Source: an uncultured Lachnospiraceae bacterium
GTDB taxonomy: Bacteria; Bacillota; Clostridia; Lachnospirales; Lachnospiraceae
Assembly (NCBI GenBank): GCA_900548905.1
Contig: URMK01000026.1
Coordinates: 1 to 64,000, forward strand
Direction: 5' to 3'
DNA length: 64,000 nt
A model generated the notes under the pieces. It made no database searches. It was given only the letters and a program-made list of their open reading frames with translations, and was not told where the DNA came from. A program made the position numbers and the translations under genes. Below are positions 52,950 through 62,704 of this stretch, piece after piece. Position 1 is the first letter of the stretch. Every line of letters begins with the position of its first letter.

Positions 52950-54407
52950 CTATATCCCACTATCTAGTTTCGTCACCATCTCCGTCATCCCCGGACAATG
53001 TTCCGACAACCCGCATAATTCCTCCGCCGCTTCCCCTATTCCTTCTGCGAAGGTGGGATGAGGCATGACTGCCGCAGCGATCTCCTTTGCCGTCATGTCT
53101 CCGGCTATGGCCAGCGTCAGTTCCCCTATCATATCCGTGGCTCTGGCACACATGAGCTGTGCGCCCAGCAGCCTGCCGGTGCTTTCCTCGGCCACCAGTT
53201 TGATGAAGCCCCTCTCCTGCCGTGACAGAAGGGATCTTCCGTTGAGGGACATAATGTATTTGCCTGTTTTTACCGGAATGCCTGCCGCCTTTGCTTCGTC
53301 CGCCGTCATTCCCACACTGGCAATTTCCGGATCTGTATAAACGCAGGAAGGGATAAGCTGTATCTTCCGGGAAGGCAGGCGTCCTTTCATATGATCCAGC
53401 GCCAGCAGCCCCTGTGCCGTAGCCGCGTGGGCGAGCTGGATTCCTCCCGTCACATCTCCCACCGCATAAATGCCGGGAATCCGGGTCTGATAATTCTCAT
53501 CCACCGGAATCCGGCCCCGTTCCACACCGGCCCTGCCCGCCAGCTCCGGTGAAAATATCCCTTCCCCGCAGGCTCTGCGTCCCACTGCCAACAGCAGGCC
53601 GTCGGCCGAAACAATCGCTTCCTGTCCTTCTTTTCCGGAAGGCGCCCCTTCTTTATAATAGCACAGCCAGCCTCCCTGTTCTCTTTTTTCCACACGTGTC
53701 ACGGCGGCTTTTGTATGGATTTCCACCCCTCTTTTTTTCAGAATCATTTTCAGGTTCTGTGCGATTTCCCTGTCCATGCCGGGCAGAATCCGGTCCATGG
53801 CCTCCAGTACGGTAACTTTTTTCCCGAAATCACTGTAATATTGTGCAAACTCCATACCGACGACACCGCCGCCGATAATAACCAGGTGGTCATAGAGCCG
53901 GTTCCCGGAAAGAAGGCTGGTGCTGTTTTCCACACCGGACTCGGAAAGGCCGGGTATGGGGAGTATCGCCGGCTCCGAACCGGCCGCGGCCAGAATGTGG
54001 GGCGCCGAAAGGCAAATGGTCTGTTCCGGGGCAGTGACCGTTACCTGATTATGTTCCGTTATCACGGCGTTCCCCCGGTACAATGCGATTTTATTTTTTT
54101 GAAACTGCAGGGCAATCCCCTCCCGCAGGGAAGCGATGACATCCTTCCGCCGATTCTGCAGGGCATCCATGTCAATCTGTAGATCCGATACCCGGATCCC
54201 CTCTTCTGCCGCCTCTCGTATTTTCCGGTATAAACCGGAGGCATGAAGAAGCGTCTTGGCGGGAATACAACCGTTATTTAAACAAGTCCCCCCAAGACCG
54301 CCTTTTTCCACCACCGCTACCTTCCATCCTTCCTGTGCGGCGCGGATGGCTGCCGGGTATCCCCCGGGACCCGCGCCGATTACGATAAGATTGTATTGCA
54401 TTTCCAT
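52950..54407 (-). CDS. lpdA: Dihydrolipoyl dehydrogenase (glycine cleavage L protein)
   Basis: A 485-residue flavoprotein that reoxidises the dihydrolipoyl arm of GcvH with NAD. FAD-binding GAGPGGYPAAIRAA at the start, redox disulfide Cys42/Cys47 in GGTCLNNGCIPAK, the NAD-binding VIIGGGVVGMEFA and the C-terminal HPTFAEG with the catalytic His are intact. GGAGG is six bases before the ATG. Its place inside the gcv operon, after the lipoate ligase, assigns it to the glycine system rather than pyruvate dehydrogenase. Confidence 0.95.
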   Translation of the reverse strand: MEMQYNLIVIGAGPGGYPAAIRAAQEGWKVAVVEKGGLGGTCLNNGCIPAKTLLHASGLYRKIREAAEEGIRVSDLQIDMDALQNRRKDVIASLREGIALQFQKNKIALYRGNAVITEHNQVTVTAPEQTICLSAPHILAAAGSEPAILPIPGLSESGVENSTSLLSGNRLYDHLVIIGGGVVGMEFAQYYSDFGKKVTVLEAMDRILPGMDREIAQNLKMILKKRGVEIHTKAAVTRVEKREQGGWLCYYKEGAPSGKEGQEAIVSADGLLLAVGRRACGEGIFSPELAGRAGVERGRIPVDENYQTRIPGIYAVGDVTGGIQLAHAATAQGLLALDHMKGRLPSRKIQLIPSCVYTDPEIASVGMTADEAKAAGIPVKTGKYIMSLNGRSLLSRQERGFIKLVAEESTGRLLGAQLMCARATDMIGELTLAIAGDMTAKEIAAAVMPHPTFAEGIGEAAEELCGLSEHCPGMTEMVTKLDSGI

Positions 54408-54497
54408 AGAAATCCTCCCGTTTCCACTACGCTTTTTTACGGTCTGCGCAATAAATGCGCAGCCTGTCAGAACTGTTACCTTTCCCGACCGTACCGC

Positions 54498-55493
54498 TTA
54501 GAAAAAATGTTCCATAAGCTTTGTGATATCCTTTTTCATAAGAGTCTGCATTTCATTCTCCGTCTGAAATCCATCCATGGCACTCCGGATTTCCTTTTTC
54601 CGAAATAACAGTCCGGTGAGGTATTTTTCCAGCCGGCCCGTAAGCTCTGCATCCATGGCATCGGTGAAAAGACAGGCCTCCTGAATTCTACCCCCATCCA
54701 CATTGAACTGTATGCGTATTTCCCCCCAGGGAAAACGTTCCTCCACCTCATCGCTGAAGGGGATCTGTCTCCCGTATTTCCATTCCCAGGATGCAAACCG
54801 TTCCGCCCGTCTCTGTATTTCCTCCCCTTCCAGCCGTTCTCCCGGAAAATCTTCCACGGGACAGCCGTAGCAAAGGCCAAACGCTTCCTTCAGTGTCTCC
54901 GTCATACGCTCCCTGTTCAGATCCGGCACCCAGGCGCACAGATTTCCCACCCGGCTGCGTACGGAATCGACCCCTTTGGAATCCAGCTTTTTCCGTGAAA
55001 CCCGCAGATATCTTTCCATCAGCTCCTGATCCGTATGCAGCAGGATGGTTCCATGATGATAGCAGTAATCCCCGGTACGGTAATAGGCATTCCCTGATAT
55101 TTTACATCCATTTACCGTAATGTCGTTCCGGCCGCTTTTTTCCGCCCGGATCCCCAGCTTGTTTACCGCCCTGAGAATAACCTCCGTCTGTTTTTCCACA
55201 TCATAATTTTCTTTCCGGGCAAGGAAGGTAAAATTCAGGTTCCCCAAATCGTGGAATACGGCCCCTCCTCCGGAAAGACGGCGGGCCAGATGCCCGCCGT
55301 CCTCCTCCAGTTTCTCCGTCCTGCATTCCTTCCAGGCATTCTGGTTCCGGCCGATTACCACCGTCCGTTCATTCTGCCACAGATACAGGATACACTCCGT
55401 CCTGTCCGCCTGGTACATCAGATATTCCTCCAGCCCCAGATTCAGATAAGGATCCAGGCTTCCGGATTCGATGGTATATAGTTTTTGCATCAT
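54498..55493 (-). CDS. lplA: Lipoate-protein ligase
   Basis: A 331-residue enzyme that attaches lipoate to target lysines. RRLSGGGAVFHDLGNLNFTF (in pieces) and the lipoate-binding Lys in NGCKISGNAYYR are family marks, and the C-terminal accessory domain (about 245-331) completes an LplA-type ligase. The frame is open upstream, but the ATG at 55493 has GGGGG seven bases before it and follows gcvPB by 16 bp. In this operon it would lipoylate GcvH, suggesting use of scavenged lipoate; no lipoate synthase is present here. Confidence 0.94.
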   Translation of the reverse strand: MMQKLYTIESGSLDPYLNLGLEEYLMYQADRTECILYLWQNERTVVIGRNQNAWKECRTEKLEEDGGHLARRLSGGGAVFHDLGNLNFTFLARKENYDVEKQTEVILRAVNKLGIRAEKSGRNDITVNGCKISGNAYYRTGDYCYHHGTILLHTDQELMERYLRVSRKKLDSKGVDSVRSRVGNLCAWVPDLNRERMTETLKEAFGLCYGCPVEDFPGERLEGEEIQRRAERFASWEWKYGRQIPFSDEVEERFPWGEIRIQFNVDGGRIQEACLFTDAMDAELTGRLEKYLTGLLFRKKEIRSAMDGFQTENEMQTLMKKDITKLMEHFF

Positions 55494-55509
55494 AGTTATA
55501 CCCCCGCTT

Positions 55510-56937
55510 CTATGGGAATTCATAATGAAGTCTGGGATTCCGGGCGGCTCCCACTTCATCCAGACGGGTGATCGGCGTCGTATGCGGAGCCGTCCGTGCC
55601 CATTCCGGATCCTCCAGAGCCTTCCGGTGGATTTCCAGAAACGCCTCTGCTAATTCATCCAGCTTTTCCATAGACTCCGTTTCCGTAGGCTCCACCATCA
55701 ACGCCTCATGGACTATGAGAGGAAAATACATGGTCGGCGGATGGATACCATAGTCAAGAAGAGCTTTTGCCACATCCACAGCCGTAACTCCTGCCGTGTC
55801 TTTTTCCGGCTGCAGGGTCATGACAAATTCATGCATACAGATTCCGTCATAGGCCATCTTATAGCCTTCCGCCAGCCGGACGCGCACATAATTGGCATTC
55901 AGCACCGCCATATGGGCCGCCTGGGTAATTCCTTCCGGCCCCAGTGTCAGACAATAGCAGAGTGCTCTCACCACCACCAGGAAATTGCCGTAGAATGCCC
56001 GCACCATACCGATGGAACGGGGGTACTCCAGGAAATGGAAGCCTCCGTCCCCTGCCGCCGCTTCCTTTCCCGGAAGGAAGGGTTTCAGGAATTCCTTGCA
56101 GCCCACAGGCCCGCTGCCCGGTCCTCCGCCCCCATGAGGCGTGGAAAAGGTCTTGTGCAGATTCAGATGAACGACATCAAAGCCCATATCTCCGGGCCTC
56201 GCCACCCCCATAACCGCGTTCAGGTTCGCACCGTCATAATAGCACAGGCCTCCCGCTTCATGGACAATACGGGTAATTTCCAAAATGTTTTTATCAAACA
56301 GCCCTACGGTATTGGGATTCGTCAGCATAAGCCCCGCCGTATCCTCCCCCACAGCCCCGGAAAGCTTTTCCAGATCCACGCAGCCCTCCGGCGTGGAAGG
56401 GATATTTACCACTTGATAGCCTGCCATAACCGCGCTGGCAGGATTGGTTCCGTGGGCGGAATCCGGCACAATGATTTTGGTCCGCTTCCCATCCCCTCTG
56501 CTTTCGTGAAAGGCCCGTATGAGAAGCAGCCCTGTGAATTCACCATGTGCGCCCGCTGCCGGCTGAAAGGTCATGGCATCCATTCCTGTTATTTCACAGA
56601 AAATCTTCTCCGCATCCCGCAGCACATGCAGACAGCCCTGGACGGTCTCCTCCGGCTGCAGCGGATGTATCCGGGTAAAGCCGGGCAGGGAAGCCGCTTC
56701 ATCATTTACCTTGGGATTGTATTTCATGGTACAGGATCCTAACGGGTAAGCACCGTCGTTTACACCGTGTGTGGCGTTTGCCAGCTGCGTGTAATGTCTG
56801 CTGATATCATTTTCCGATACCTGGGGAAGCCGTAAAGGGCTTTTCCTTTCCATGGAAGGCAGCACAACAGGAACATCGCAGTCAGGAAGCAGGCATAATC
56901 CCCTTCCTTCCATACTTCGTTCAAAAATCAGTTTCAT
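55510..56937 (-). CDS. gcvPB: Glycine dehydrogenase (decarboxylating) subunit 2
   Basis: A 475-residue PLP half of the P protein that decarboxylates glycine and passes the aminomethyl group to GcvH. The cofactor Lys262 lies in HLNLHKTFSTPHGGGGPG. Other family pieces are PLGSCTMKYNPKVN and the GAHGEFTGLL loop. Its start overlaps the end of gcvPA by 17 bases. The split into two subunits is normal in Firmicutes. Confidence 0.96.
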   Translation of the reverse strand: MKLIFERSMEGRGLCLLPDCDVPVVLPSMERKSPLRLPQVSENDISRHYTQLANATHGVNDGAYPLGSCTMKYNPKVNDEAASLPGFTRIHPLQPEETVQGCLHVLRDAEKIFCEITGMDAMTFQPAAGAHGEFTGLLLIRAFHESRGDGKRTKIIVPDSAHGTNPASAVMAGYQVVNIPSTPEGCVDLEKLSGAVGEDTAGLMLTNPNTVGLFDKNILEITRIVHEAGGLCYYDGANLNAVMGVARPGDMGFDVVHLNLHKTFSTPHGGGGPGSGPVGCKEFLKPFLPGKEAAAGDGGFHFLEYPRSIGMVRAFYGNFLVVVRALCYCLTLGPEGITQAAHMAVLNANYVRVRLAEGYKMAYDGICMHEFVMTLQPEKDTAGVTAVDVAKALLDYGIHPPTMYFPLIVHEALMVEPTETESMEKLDELAEAFLEIHRKALEDPEWARTAPHTTPITRLDEVGAARNPRLHYEFP

Positions 56938-58252
56938 CCGCTTCCACCTCCCGTACCAGGCTCACCAGTTCATCCATTTCCGCCTTCGTGTTCTTTTCCG
57001 TGGTACACCAAAGAAGATTACCATCCGGAAGCAAAAGCCCTCCCAAATATCCGTGCCTCTCCAAACTCTGAAGAAGGGTTTTGGCTCCCCGGGGTGCATC
57101 TGTCACAAACTCATGGAAAAATTCCGCCTCATACACAGGATGAAGACCGGCCTTTTCCAGTTCCTTCTGCAGATAATGGGCTTTGGAGGTACTTGAGACC
57201 GCTGCCTGCTTCAATCCGCCGGGGCCCATAGCCGCCAGATAAACCGATGCGGTCAGGGCGCAAAGCGCTTCATTGGAGCAGATATTGCTTCCTGCCTTCT
57301 CTCTTCTTATATGCTGTTCCCTTGCCTGAAGGGTCAATACGAAACCCCGTTTCCCCTCCGTATCCACCGTTTCCCCCACTATCCTGCCGGGAAGCTTGCG
57401 CATCATATCCCTGGTGGCCGCCATAAATCCCAGATACGGCCCGCCGAAGGACAGCGGCATGCCCAAAGGCTGCCCTTCTCCCACAGCAATATCCGCACCG
57501 CATTCTCCCGGTGTTTTCACGATTGCCAGCGCAATGGGATTACAGCCCATGATGAGCTTTCCTCCTTTGTCATGTACCAGCTTTGCACAGGCTTCCCCAT
57601 CCTCCAGAATGCCATAATAATTGGGCTGCTGGACATAAAAACAGGCAACCGTCTCATCCAGCATATCCTTCAGGGCATCCAGATCCGTGCTTCCCTTCTT
57701 GGCAGGAACGATTTCCGCCGCAACCTGCCGTCCGTGACAATAGGTATTTATCACTTCCAGCACCTGCGGATTGGTGGTTTCCGAAACCAGTATCCGGGTA
57801 TGCTTCCTGTCTCTGCACATGAAAACGCTTTCCGCCGCCGCAGATGCCCCGTCATAAACGGAAGCATTGGCCGCATCCATGCCTGTCAGTTCACAAATCA
57901 TAGTCTGGTATTCAAAGATGGACTGCAGGATACCCTGGCTGATTTCCGCCTGATACGGGGTATACGCCGTAATAAATTCTAACTTGGATACCACCTCCTT
58001 CACAATCGAAGGGATGTAGTGATCATAAGCGCCCGCTCCCCGGAAAATATGTCTGAAGATACGGTTTTCTTCCGCATAGTCCCCCATTTTCCGGAACACC
58101 TCCATTTCCGGCATTCCTTCCGGTATCTGCAGCTTTCTCTGCAGCCTTACCTGCGAAGGGATCCCGGCAAACAATTCTTCCGTAGATGCAAGCCCCACGG
58201 TTTCCAGCATTTTTGCACGCTGCTGCTGCGTGGCCGGTATATAAGAACCCAT
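56921..58252 (-). CDS. gcvPA: Glycine dehydrogenase (decarboxylating) subunit 1
   Basis: A 443-residue partner of GcvPB, with an aminotransferase fold lacking the PLP lysine. It opens with YIPATQQQRAKMLETVGL (in pieces) and contains TAYTPYQAEISQGILQ and FGGPYLGFM. The frame is open nine codons earlier; the ATG at 58252 has GGAGG nine bases upstream. It lies 27 bp after gcvH and overlaps gcvPB by 17 bases. Confidence 0.95.
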   Translation of the reverse strand: MGSYIPATQQQRAKMLETVGLASTEELFAGIPSQVRLQRKLQIPEGMPEMEVFRKMGDYAEENRIFRHIFRGAGAYDHYIPSIVKEVVSKLEFITAYTPYQAEISQGILQSIFEYQTMICELTGMDAANASVYDGASAAAESVFMCRDRKHTRILVSETTNPQVLEVINTYCHGRQVAAEIVPAKKGSTDLDALKDMLDETVACFYVQQPNYYGILEDGEACAKLVHDKGGKLIMGCNPIALAIVKTPGECGADIAVGEGQPLGMPLSFGGPYLGFMAATRDMMRKLPGRIVGETVDTEGKRGFVLTLQAREQHIRREKAGSNICSNEALCALTASVYLAAMGPGGLKQAAVSSTSKAHYLQKELEKAGLHPVYEAEFFHEFVTDAPRGAKTLLQSLERHGYLGGLLLPDGNLLWCTTEKNTKAEMDELVSLVREVEADETDF

Positions 58253-58279
58253 CCGCTTTATCCTCCTTCCCGAAGCCAA

Positions 58280-58660
58280 TTACTCCAAACCCTCTGCAAA
58301 GGCCTCATACGCCGCCGCGTCCATCAGTTCCTCCTGATCCGTAATATCCCTTACTTTTATCAGCCATGCCTCATTGGCATCCGAATTAATAAGCTCCGGA
58401 CTGTCCAGCAGCTCTTCATTTACCGCTTCCACAATACCGGTAACCGGGGAGTATACATCCGACACCGCCTTGACCGATTCCACGTCGCCAAAAGGCTCTC
58501 CTGCGCTGACTCTATCCCCCGGTTCGGGCAGATTGACAAATACAAGATCCCCCAAAGCCTTCTGCGCATAATCCGTCAGACCGATCCGGACAGTTCCTTC
58601 TCCATCGGGCAACACCCATTCATGAGATTTTGAATACTTATAATTTTCGGGATAATTCAT
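58280..58660 (-). CDS. gcvH: Glycine cleavage system H protein
   Basis: A 126-residue lipoyl carrier that shuttles the aminomethyl group between P, T and L proteins. The lipoylated Lys64 is in DVESVKAVSDVYSP. The opening YKYSKSHEWV is typical. AGGAGG is properly spaced before the ATG. The lipoate ligase that would modify it is two genes downstream. Confidence 0.97.
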   Translation of the reverse strand: MNYPENYKYSKSHEWVLPDGEGTVRIGLTDYAQKALGDLVFVNLPEPGDRVSAGEPFGDVESVKAVSDVYSPVTGIVEAVNEELLDSPELINSDANEAWLIKVRDITDQEELMDAAAYEAFAEGLE

Positions 58661-58705
58661 ATTTTTTTCCTCCTATTCTTATTGTAACCTCATCGGCAAC
58701 TACTT

Positions 58706-59800
58706 CTATACTTGTCTCTTATAAAAAGGCAGCTCCACAACCTCCGCTTCCACGCTGCGTCCTCTCACATCCGCTTCCACACGGCTTCCCACATCTGCCT
58801 TATCTGCCTGAACCAAAGCCATTGCCACCGGATATCCCAGGAAAGGCGCATGTGTCCCGGAGGTGCTCCGCCCGATCTGCTCTTCTCCAATATATATTGC
58901 GGCACCCTCTCTTATAATTCCTCTTCCGATCACCTTGAGACCCACTCTTTTTCTTGCGGGTTCTCCGGCTTTTTCCAAAGCATCTTTTCCGACAAAATCT
59001 TTTTTGTTCCTTTTAACGGCAAATTGCAATCCAGTTTCCAGCGGCGTGATTTCTTCATTCATTTCATGCCCATACAAAGGCATAGCCGCCTCCAGCCGCA
59101 GAGTATCCCGGGCCCCCAGCCCGCAGGGCACCAATCCGTGCTCCTCCCCGGCTTCCATCAGCGCCTCCCACAAAGCCGGCGCATCCCCGCTGTCCATATA
59201 AAGCTCGTATCCCTCTTCCCCCGTATACCCGGTTTTGGAAATCATGCACCTTATCCCAGCAGCGCTCCCTTCTGCCACACAGCTGTAATACTTTCCGGGA
59301 ATGCCTTCCGGCGCAGCAATCTTTTCCAGGATCTTCCGTGCCCGCGGCCCCTGTAGTGCGATCTGCCCCACCTTCTCGGATATGTCCGTAAAACAGGCGC
59401 CCTTCCTTTGATGCGCCAGCATCCAGGTAAAATCTTTATCCTTATTTGCCGCATTCACAACGATAAAATAACGGTTATCCCTGATCTTATATACAATCAG
59501 ATCATCCACCACACCGCCTTTTTCATTGCACATAGGGCTGTACCTGGCCTGCCCGTCATACATTCCTGTAAAATCATTGGTCAGCAGGTAATTCAAATTA
59601 TCCAGGGCCCCCTTCCCCTCACACAGGATTTCTCCCATATGAGACACATCAAACAGCCCGCATTCGGTCCTTACAGCCATATGCTCCCTGATAACACCTG
59701 TTTTTTCATACTGTACCGGCAGCAGAAAACCGGCAAAAGGAACCATCTTTCCCCCATACTTCACATGCACGTCATACAGAGTGGTTCTGCATTCTTCCAT
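58706..59800 (-). CDS. gcvT: Aminomethyltransferase (glycine cleavage T protein)
   Basis: A 364-residue folate-dependent enzyme that releases ammonia and makes 5,10-methylene-tetrahydrofolate. FDVSHMGEI near the start, the folate-site LTNDFTGMYDGQARYSPMCNEKGGVVDDLIVY (in pieces) and TGYTGEEGYELY are visible. First gene of the operon, behind the glycine riboswitch. AAGGGG precedes the ATG. Confidence 0.96.
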   Translation of the reverse strand: MEECRTTLYDVHVKYGGKMVPFAGFLLPVQYEKTGVIREHMAVRTECGLFDVSHMGEILCEGKGALDNLNYLLTNDFTGMYDGQARYSPMCNEKGGVVDDLIVYKIRDNRYFIVVNAANKDKDFTWMLAHQRKGACFTDISEKVGQIALQGPRARKILEKIAAPEGIPGKYYSCVAEGSAAGIRCMISKTGYTGEEGYELYMDSGDAPALWEALMEAGEEHGLVPCGLGARDTLRLEAAMPLYGHEMNEEITPLETGLQFAVKRNKKDFVGKDALEKAGEPARKRVGLKVIGRGIIREGAAIYIGEEQIGRSTSGTHAPFLGYPVAMALVQADKADVGSRVEADVRGRSVEAEVVELPFYKRQV

Positions 59801-59860
59801 CCGCTTTATACCCCTTTCTTTGAATACGCTTCAGACATTCCCGGCTTCTTCCGGACACAA

Positions 59861-59892
59861 AAAGGCATATAGCCTTAAAGCTATATGCCTTC
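59861..59892 (-). terminator. Expression-platform terminator of the glycine riboswitch
   Basis: Eleven-base stem AAGGCATATAG / CTATATGCCTT followed by TTTTTGTG on the minus strand, right after the aptamers and 61 bp before gcvT. Confidence 0.85.
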
Positions 59893-60145
59893 CCTGTCTT
59901 CGTACCTGAAAGATTACCCCTTTCCATTTAGGTATCCGCAGTGGAATGACCTGTGGAAAGAAGCTGCCTCGTCGGTGGTGCCGGTGTGCGCCCAAGCCCT
60001 AAATCTTAAGAACTGTACGGGTTCTTTGGGACCTATGGTTCTTTGTACACTTCACCTTTCCAGAGTTTCGTCCAAATCCGGTCCTTTTGCCTGAGAGTTT
60101 ATGCCCCTTCGGCGCAGATGTTCTTGTCTCTCCCGGATTCTTCTT
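59893..60145 (-). promoter_or_regulatory. Tandem glycine riboswitch upstream of gcvT
   Basis: Read on the minus strand, the first aptamer (about 60142-60078) shows GGGAGAGAC, CGCCGAAGGGGC, then ACTCTCAGGCAAAAGGACCG, the glycine aptamer consensus. A second aptamer-like part (about 60020-59893) has ACCGACGAGGC and ends with TTTCAGGTACGAAGACAG. A terminator follows, so glycine binding should switch transcription of the gcv operon on, as in known gcvT switches. The remaining gap 60146-60347 shows no gene. Confidence 0.92.
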
Positions 60146-60347
60146 CCGAAGTTTATTTTGTTTTCCCTGCATATGTATCATCGGAAACCGATGTCTTGCA
60201 CTTTGTATGATCAGTGTAGCACAAATGGAGCGGAGGGACAATTGGTATTAATGGAGAAATTCGGGCCGGATAAATCGGAGACCCCAAAATAAATACTGCC
60301 GCCTGCGCCATGGTAAGCGGATGCCGCCATTGGAATTATTGACCTGT

Positions 60348-60842
60348 CTACTCCTTCCAATGCAGCCTGTGAAGTTCCCCTTCAAGCAGCATCCCTTCAA
60401 AATTGTTCTGCCTCAGGGCTTCGTACAATACAATGGCAACGGAATTGCTCAGATTGAGGGAACGGATTTTATCCAACATAGGGATTCTGATACAGGTATC
60501 TTCATTATCCACGAGGATTTCTTCCGGAATTCCTGCGCTTTCCTTGCCGAACATGATAAAGTCATCGGGGCCGAAGGAGACATCTGTGTATACATGTCTG
60601 GCTTTGGTAGTAGCCATCCATATTTTAGCTCCCGGATTTTTTTCCAGGAATTCATCATAGTTTACATAACGTCTTACGTCCAATTCCTTCCAATAGTCCA
60701 TTCCCGCCCGTTTGATTTCTTTTTCACTCAGGCGGAAACCCAGGGGTTCTATTAAATGGAGTACCGAACCGGTGGCTACGCAGGTACGTCCTATATTTCC
60801 AGTGTTTGCGGGAATTTCCGGCTGATGCAGTACAATATTCAT
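60348..60842 (-). CDS. trmL: tRNA (cytidine(34)-2'-O)-methyltransferase
   Basis: A 164-residue SPOUT-class methyltransferase that modifies the wobble base of certain leucine tRNAs. The start NIVLHQPEIPANTGNIGRTC (in pieces) and the knot motifs FGKESAGIPEEI and RSLNLSNSVAIVLYEALRQ (in pieces) are typical. GAGGAG lies ten bases before the ATG. It appears to be a single gene, separated from the neighbours by riboswitch DNA and a hairpin-rich gap (60890-60990). Confidence 0.95.
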   Translation of the reverse strand: MNIVLHQPEIPANTGNIGRTCVATGSVLHLIEPLGFRLSEKEIKRAGMDYWKELDVRRYVNYDEFLEKNPGAKIWMATTKARHVYTDVSFGPDDFIMFGKESAGIPEEILVDNEDTCIRIPMLDKIRSLNLSNSVAIVLYEALRQNNFEGMLLEGELHRLHWKE

Positions 60843-61001
60843 CCTTTGTTTGCTCCTCGTCTTTTTTTCTTTAACTATATAAAATACCGGCCATGTTCTT
60901 GATGCCGGAAACAGTATAGCCCCACCGCCTTTTGAAAAGCGGCAGGACCATAGCTTACCGGGTGTCCGGTGGCAAGCCGGGTATTCTTTTATCCCGTTCT
61001 T

Positions 61002-62174
61002 TTATTTCCGTTCTTTTTTCAGGCGTTCCACAAAATCTGCCAGCCTTCCGATAGCTATCTTCAGGTTTTCCAAAGAGTAGGCGTAAGAAATCCGGATAAA
61101 GCCTTCCCCGCAGTCACCGAAAGCGGTGCCGGGTACAACAGCCACCTTTTCCTCCTGCAGGAAACGGGTTGCGAATTCATCGCTGGTCATGCCGAATTCT
61201 CTGATGCAGGGGAACACATAGAAGGCTCCATAGGGTTCAAAACAAGGAAGCCCCATTTCGCGGAAAGCGTATAGCAGATAACGTCTTCTCCGGTTATAGG
61301 CCTCGCGCATCTCCTTCACATCATCATCGCCGTTACGCAAGGCTTCCACGGCAGCATACTGGCTTGTGGTAGGGGCGCACATAATGGCAAACTGATGGAT
61401 TTTAAGCATCTGTTCAATGATGACAGACGGTCCGCAGGCATAGCCAAGTCTCCAGCCTGTCATGGCATAAGACTTGGAAAAGCCATTGATCAGAATGGTT
61501 CTTTCCTTCATTCCGGGTATGTTGGCGATGGAAACGTGATCTCCTTTATAGGTCAATTCCCCATAAATCTCATCGGAAATAACGAACAGATCCTTCTCCA
61601 GTATCACTTCCGCTATGGCTTCCAGATCTTCCCGTTCCATAATGGCCCCTGTCGGGTTATTGGGAAAAGGAAGTACAAGAACCTTGGTCTTATCGGTAAT
61701 GGCCTCCCGCAGCTCCCCGGCCGTAAGACGGAATTCATTTTCCGGCTTCAGATTAATGATAACCGGAACCGCATCCGCCAGTATGGCGCATGGCTCATAA
61801 GAAACATAGCTGGGCTGGGGGATAAGGACTTCATCCCCGGGATTGACCATGGTGCGCAGGGCTATATCAATGGCTTCCGAACCGCCTACGGTAACCAGCA
61901 CCTCTTTGACATAATCATATGTAAGATCGAAACGGCGCTTTAAATAATTACAGATTTCAAGTTTTAGTTCCTTCAGCCCTGCATTTGAGGTGTAGAAGGT
62001 TCTTCCCTTTTCCAGGGAATAGATACCCTCATCCCGGATATGCCAGGGGGTATCGAAGTCGGGTTCGCCCACCCCAAGGGAAATGGCATCCTCCATTTCA
62101 CTCACGATGTCAAAAAACTTCCGAATGCCCGACGGTTTGATATCTACGATTTTATCGGACAATGGATTTCTCAT
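61002..62174 (-). CDS. Class I/II aminotransferase
   Basis: A 390-residue PLP aminotransferase of the aspartate/PatA group. The PLP Lys234 is in NGFSKSYAMTGWRLGY, with PNNPTGA and the Arg of RISYA that binds the carboxylate. The substrate cannot be fixed from sequence. Its ATG overlaps the stop of an Lrp-type regulator by four bases (ATGA), so the regulator and enzyme are co-translated, suggesting amino-acid-responsive control. Confidence 0.93.
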   Translation of the reverse strand: MRNPLSDKIVDIKPSGIRKFFDIVSEMEDAISLGVGEPDFDTPWHIRDEGIYSLEKGRTFYTSNAGLKELKLEICNYLKRRFDLTYDYVKEVLVTVGGSEAIDIALRTMVNPGDEVLIPQPSYVSYEPCAILADAVPVIINLKPENEFRLTAGELREAITDKTKVLVLPFPNNPTGAIMEREDLEAIAEVILEKDLFVISDEIYGELTYKGDHVSIANIPGMKERTILINGFSKSYAMTGWRLGYACGPSVIIEQMLKIHQFAIMCAPTTSQYAAVEALRNGDDDVKEMREAYNRRRRYLLYAFREMGLPCFEPYGAFYVFPCIREFGMTSDEFATRFLQEEKVAVVPGTAFGDCGEGFIRISYAYSLENLKIAIGRLADFVERLKKERK

Positions 62175-62662
62175 GGTGTTATTTTCTCCCTTGTATCTTC
62201 ATATTTTTTAGCAAGAATGGTTCCGTGGTCCTTATATTTCTTCAGGATAAAGTGGGTTGCCGTACTGAGCACGCCGTCCAGGGCGGAAAGCTTCTCCGAA
62301 ACAAAGCCGGAGATTTCCTTCAGGTTACGGCCTTCCAGTGTCACGAGAAGGTCAAAGCCGCCGGATATGAGGTATACGGCATTCACTTCAGGATATTTAT
62401 AGACCCTTTCCGCTATATTGTCAAAACCCTGGCCTCTCTGCGGGGTAACGCGTACCTCGATCAGCGCGGATATTTTATCAAGACTGGTCTTATCCCAGTC
62501 AATCAAGGTATGGTATCCGCAGATTATGCCTTCCGCTTCCATAGCCGCAAGTTCATTCACCACGTCGATTTCTTCCACTCCGAGAATAACAGCCAGTTCT
62601 TTTAAATCGATACGGCTGTTTTTCTCAATAATACCTAACAACTGTTCTCTTAGCTCTCTCAT
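62171..62662 (-). CDS. Lrp/AsnC family regulator
   Basis: A 163-residue regulator with an N-terminal helix-turn-helix (about 3-55, DLKELAVILGVEEIDVVNEL in pieces) and a RAM effector-binding domain (about 65-145, SGGFDLLVTLEGRNLKEI in pieces). The frame is open ten codons earlier; the ATG at 62662 has AGGAG six bases upstream. It overlaps the aminotransferase gene and probably controls it in response to an amino acid. Confidence 0.93.
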   Translation of the reverse strand: MRELREQLLGIIEKNSRIDLKELAVILGVEEIDVVNELAAMEAEGIICGYHTLIDWDKTSLDKISALIEVRVTPQRGQGFDNIAERVYKYPEVNAVYLISGGFDLLVTLEGRNLKEISGFVSEKLSALDGVLSTATHFILKKYKDHGTILAKKYEDTREKITP

Positions 62663-62704
62663 ATTATCACTCCTGTCTGCCGGTCCCGCCATCAGGCCGG
62701 CTTA

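Noticed and set aside
60890..60990. Possible tRNA or structured RNA between trmL and the aminotransferase
   Set aside because: Several short stems (ACCGG/CCGGT, CCGCC/GCGG) exist but do not form a cloverleaf, and no anticodon arm or T-loop consensus is visible.
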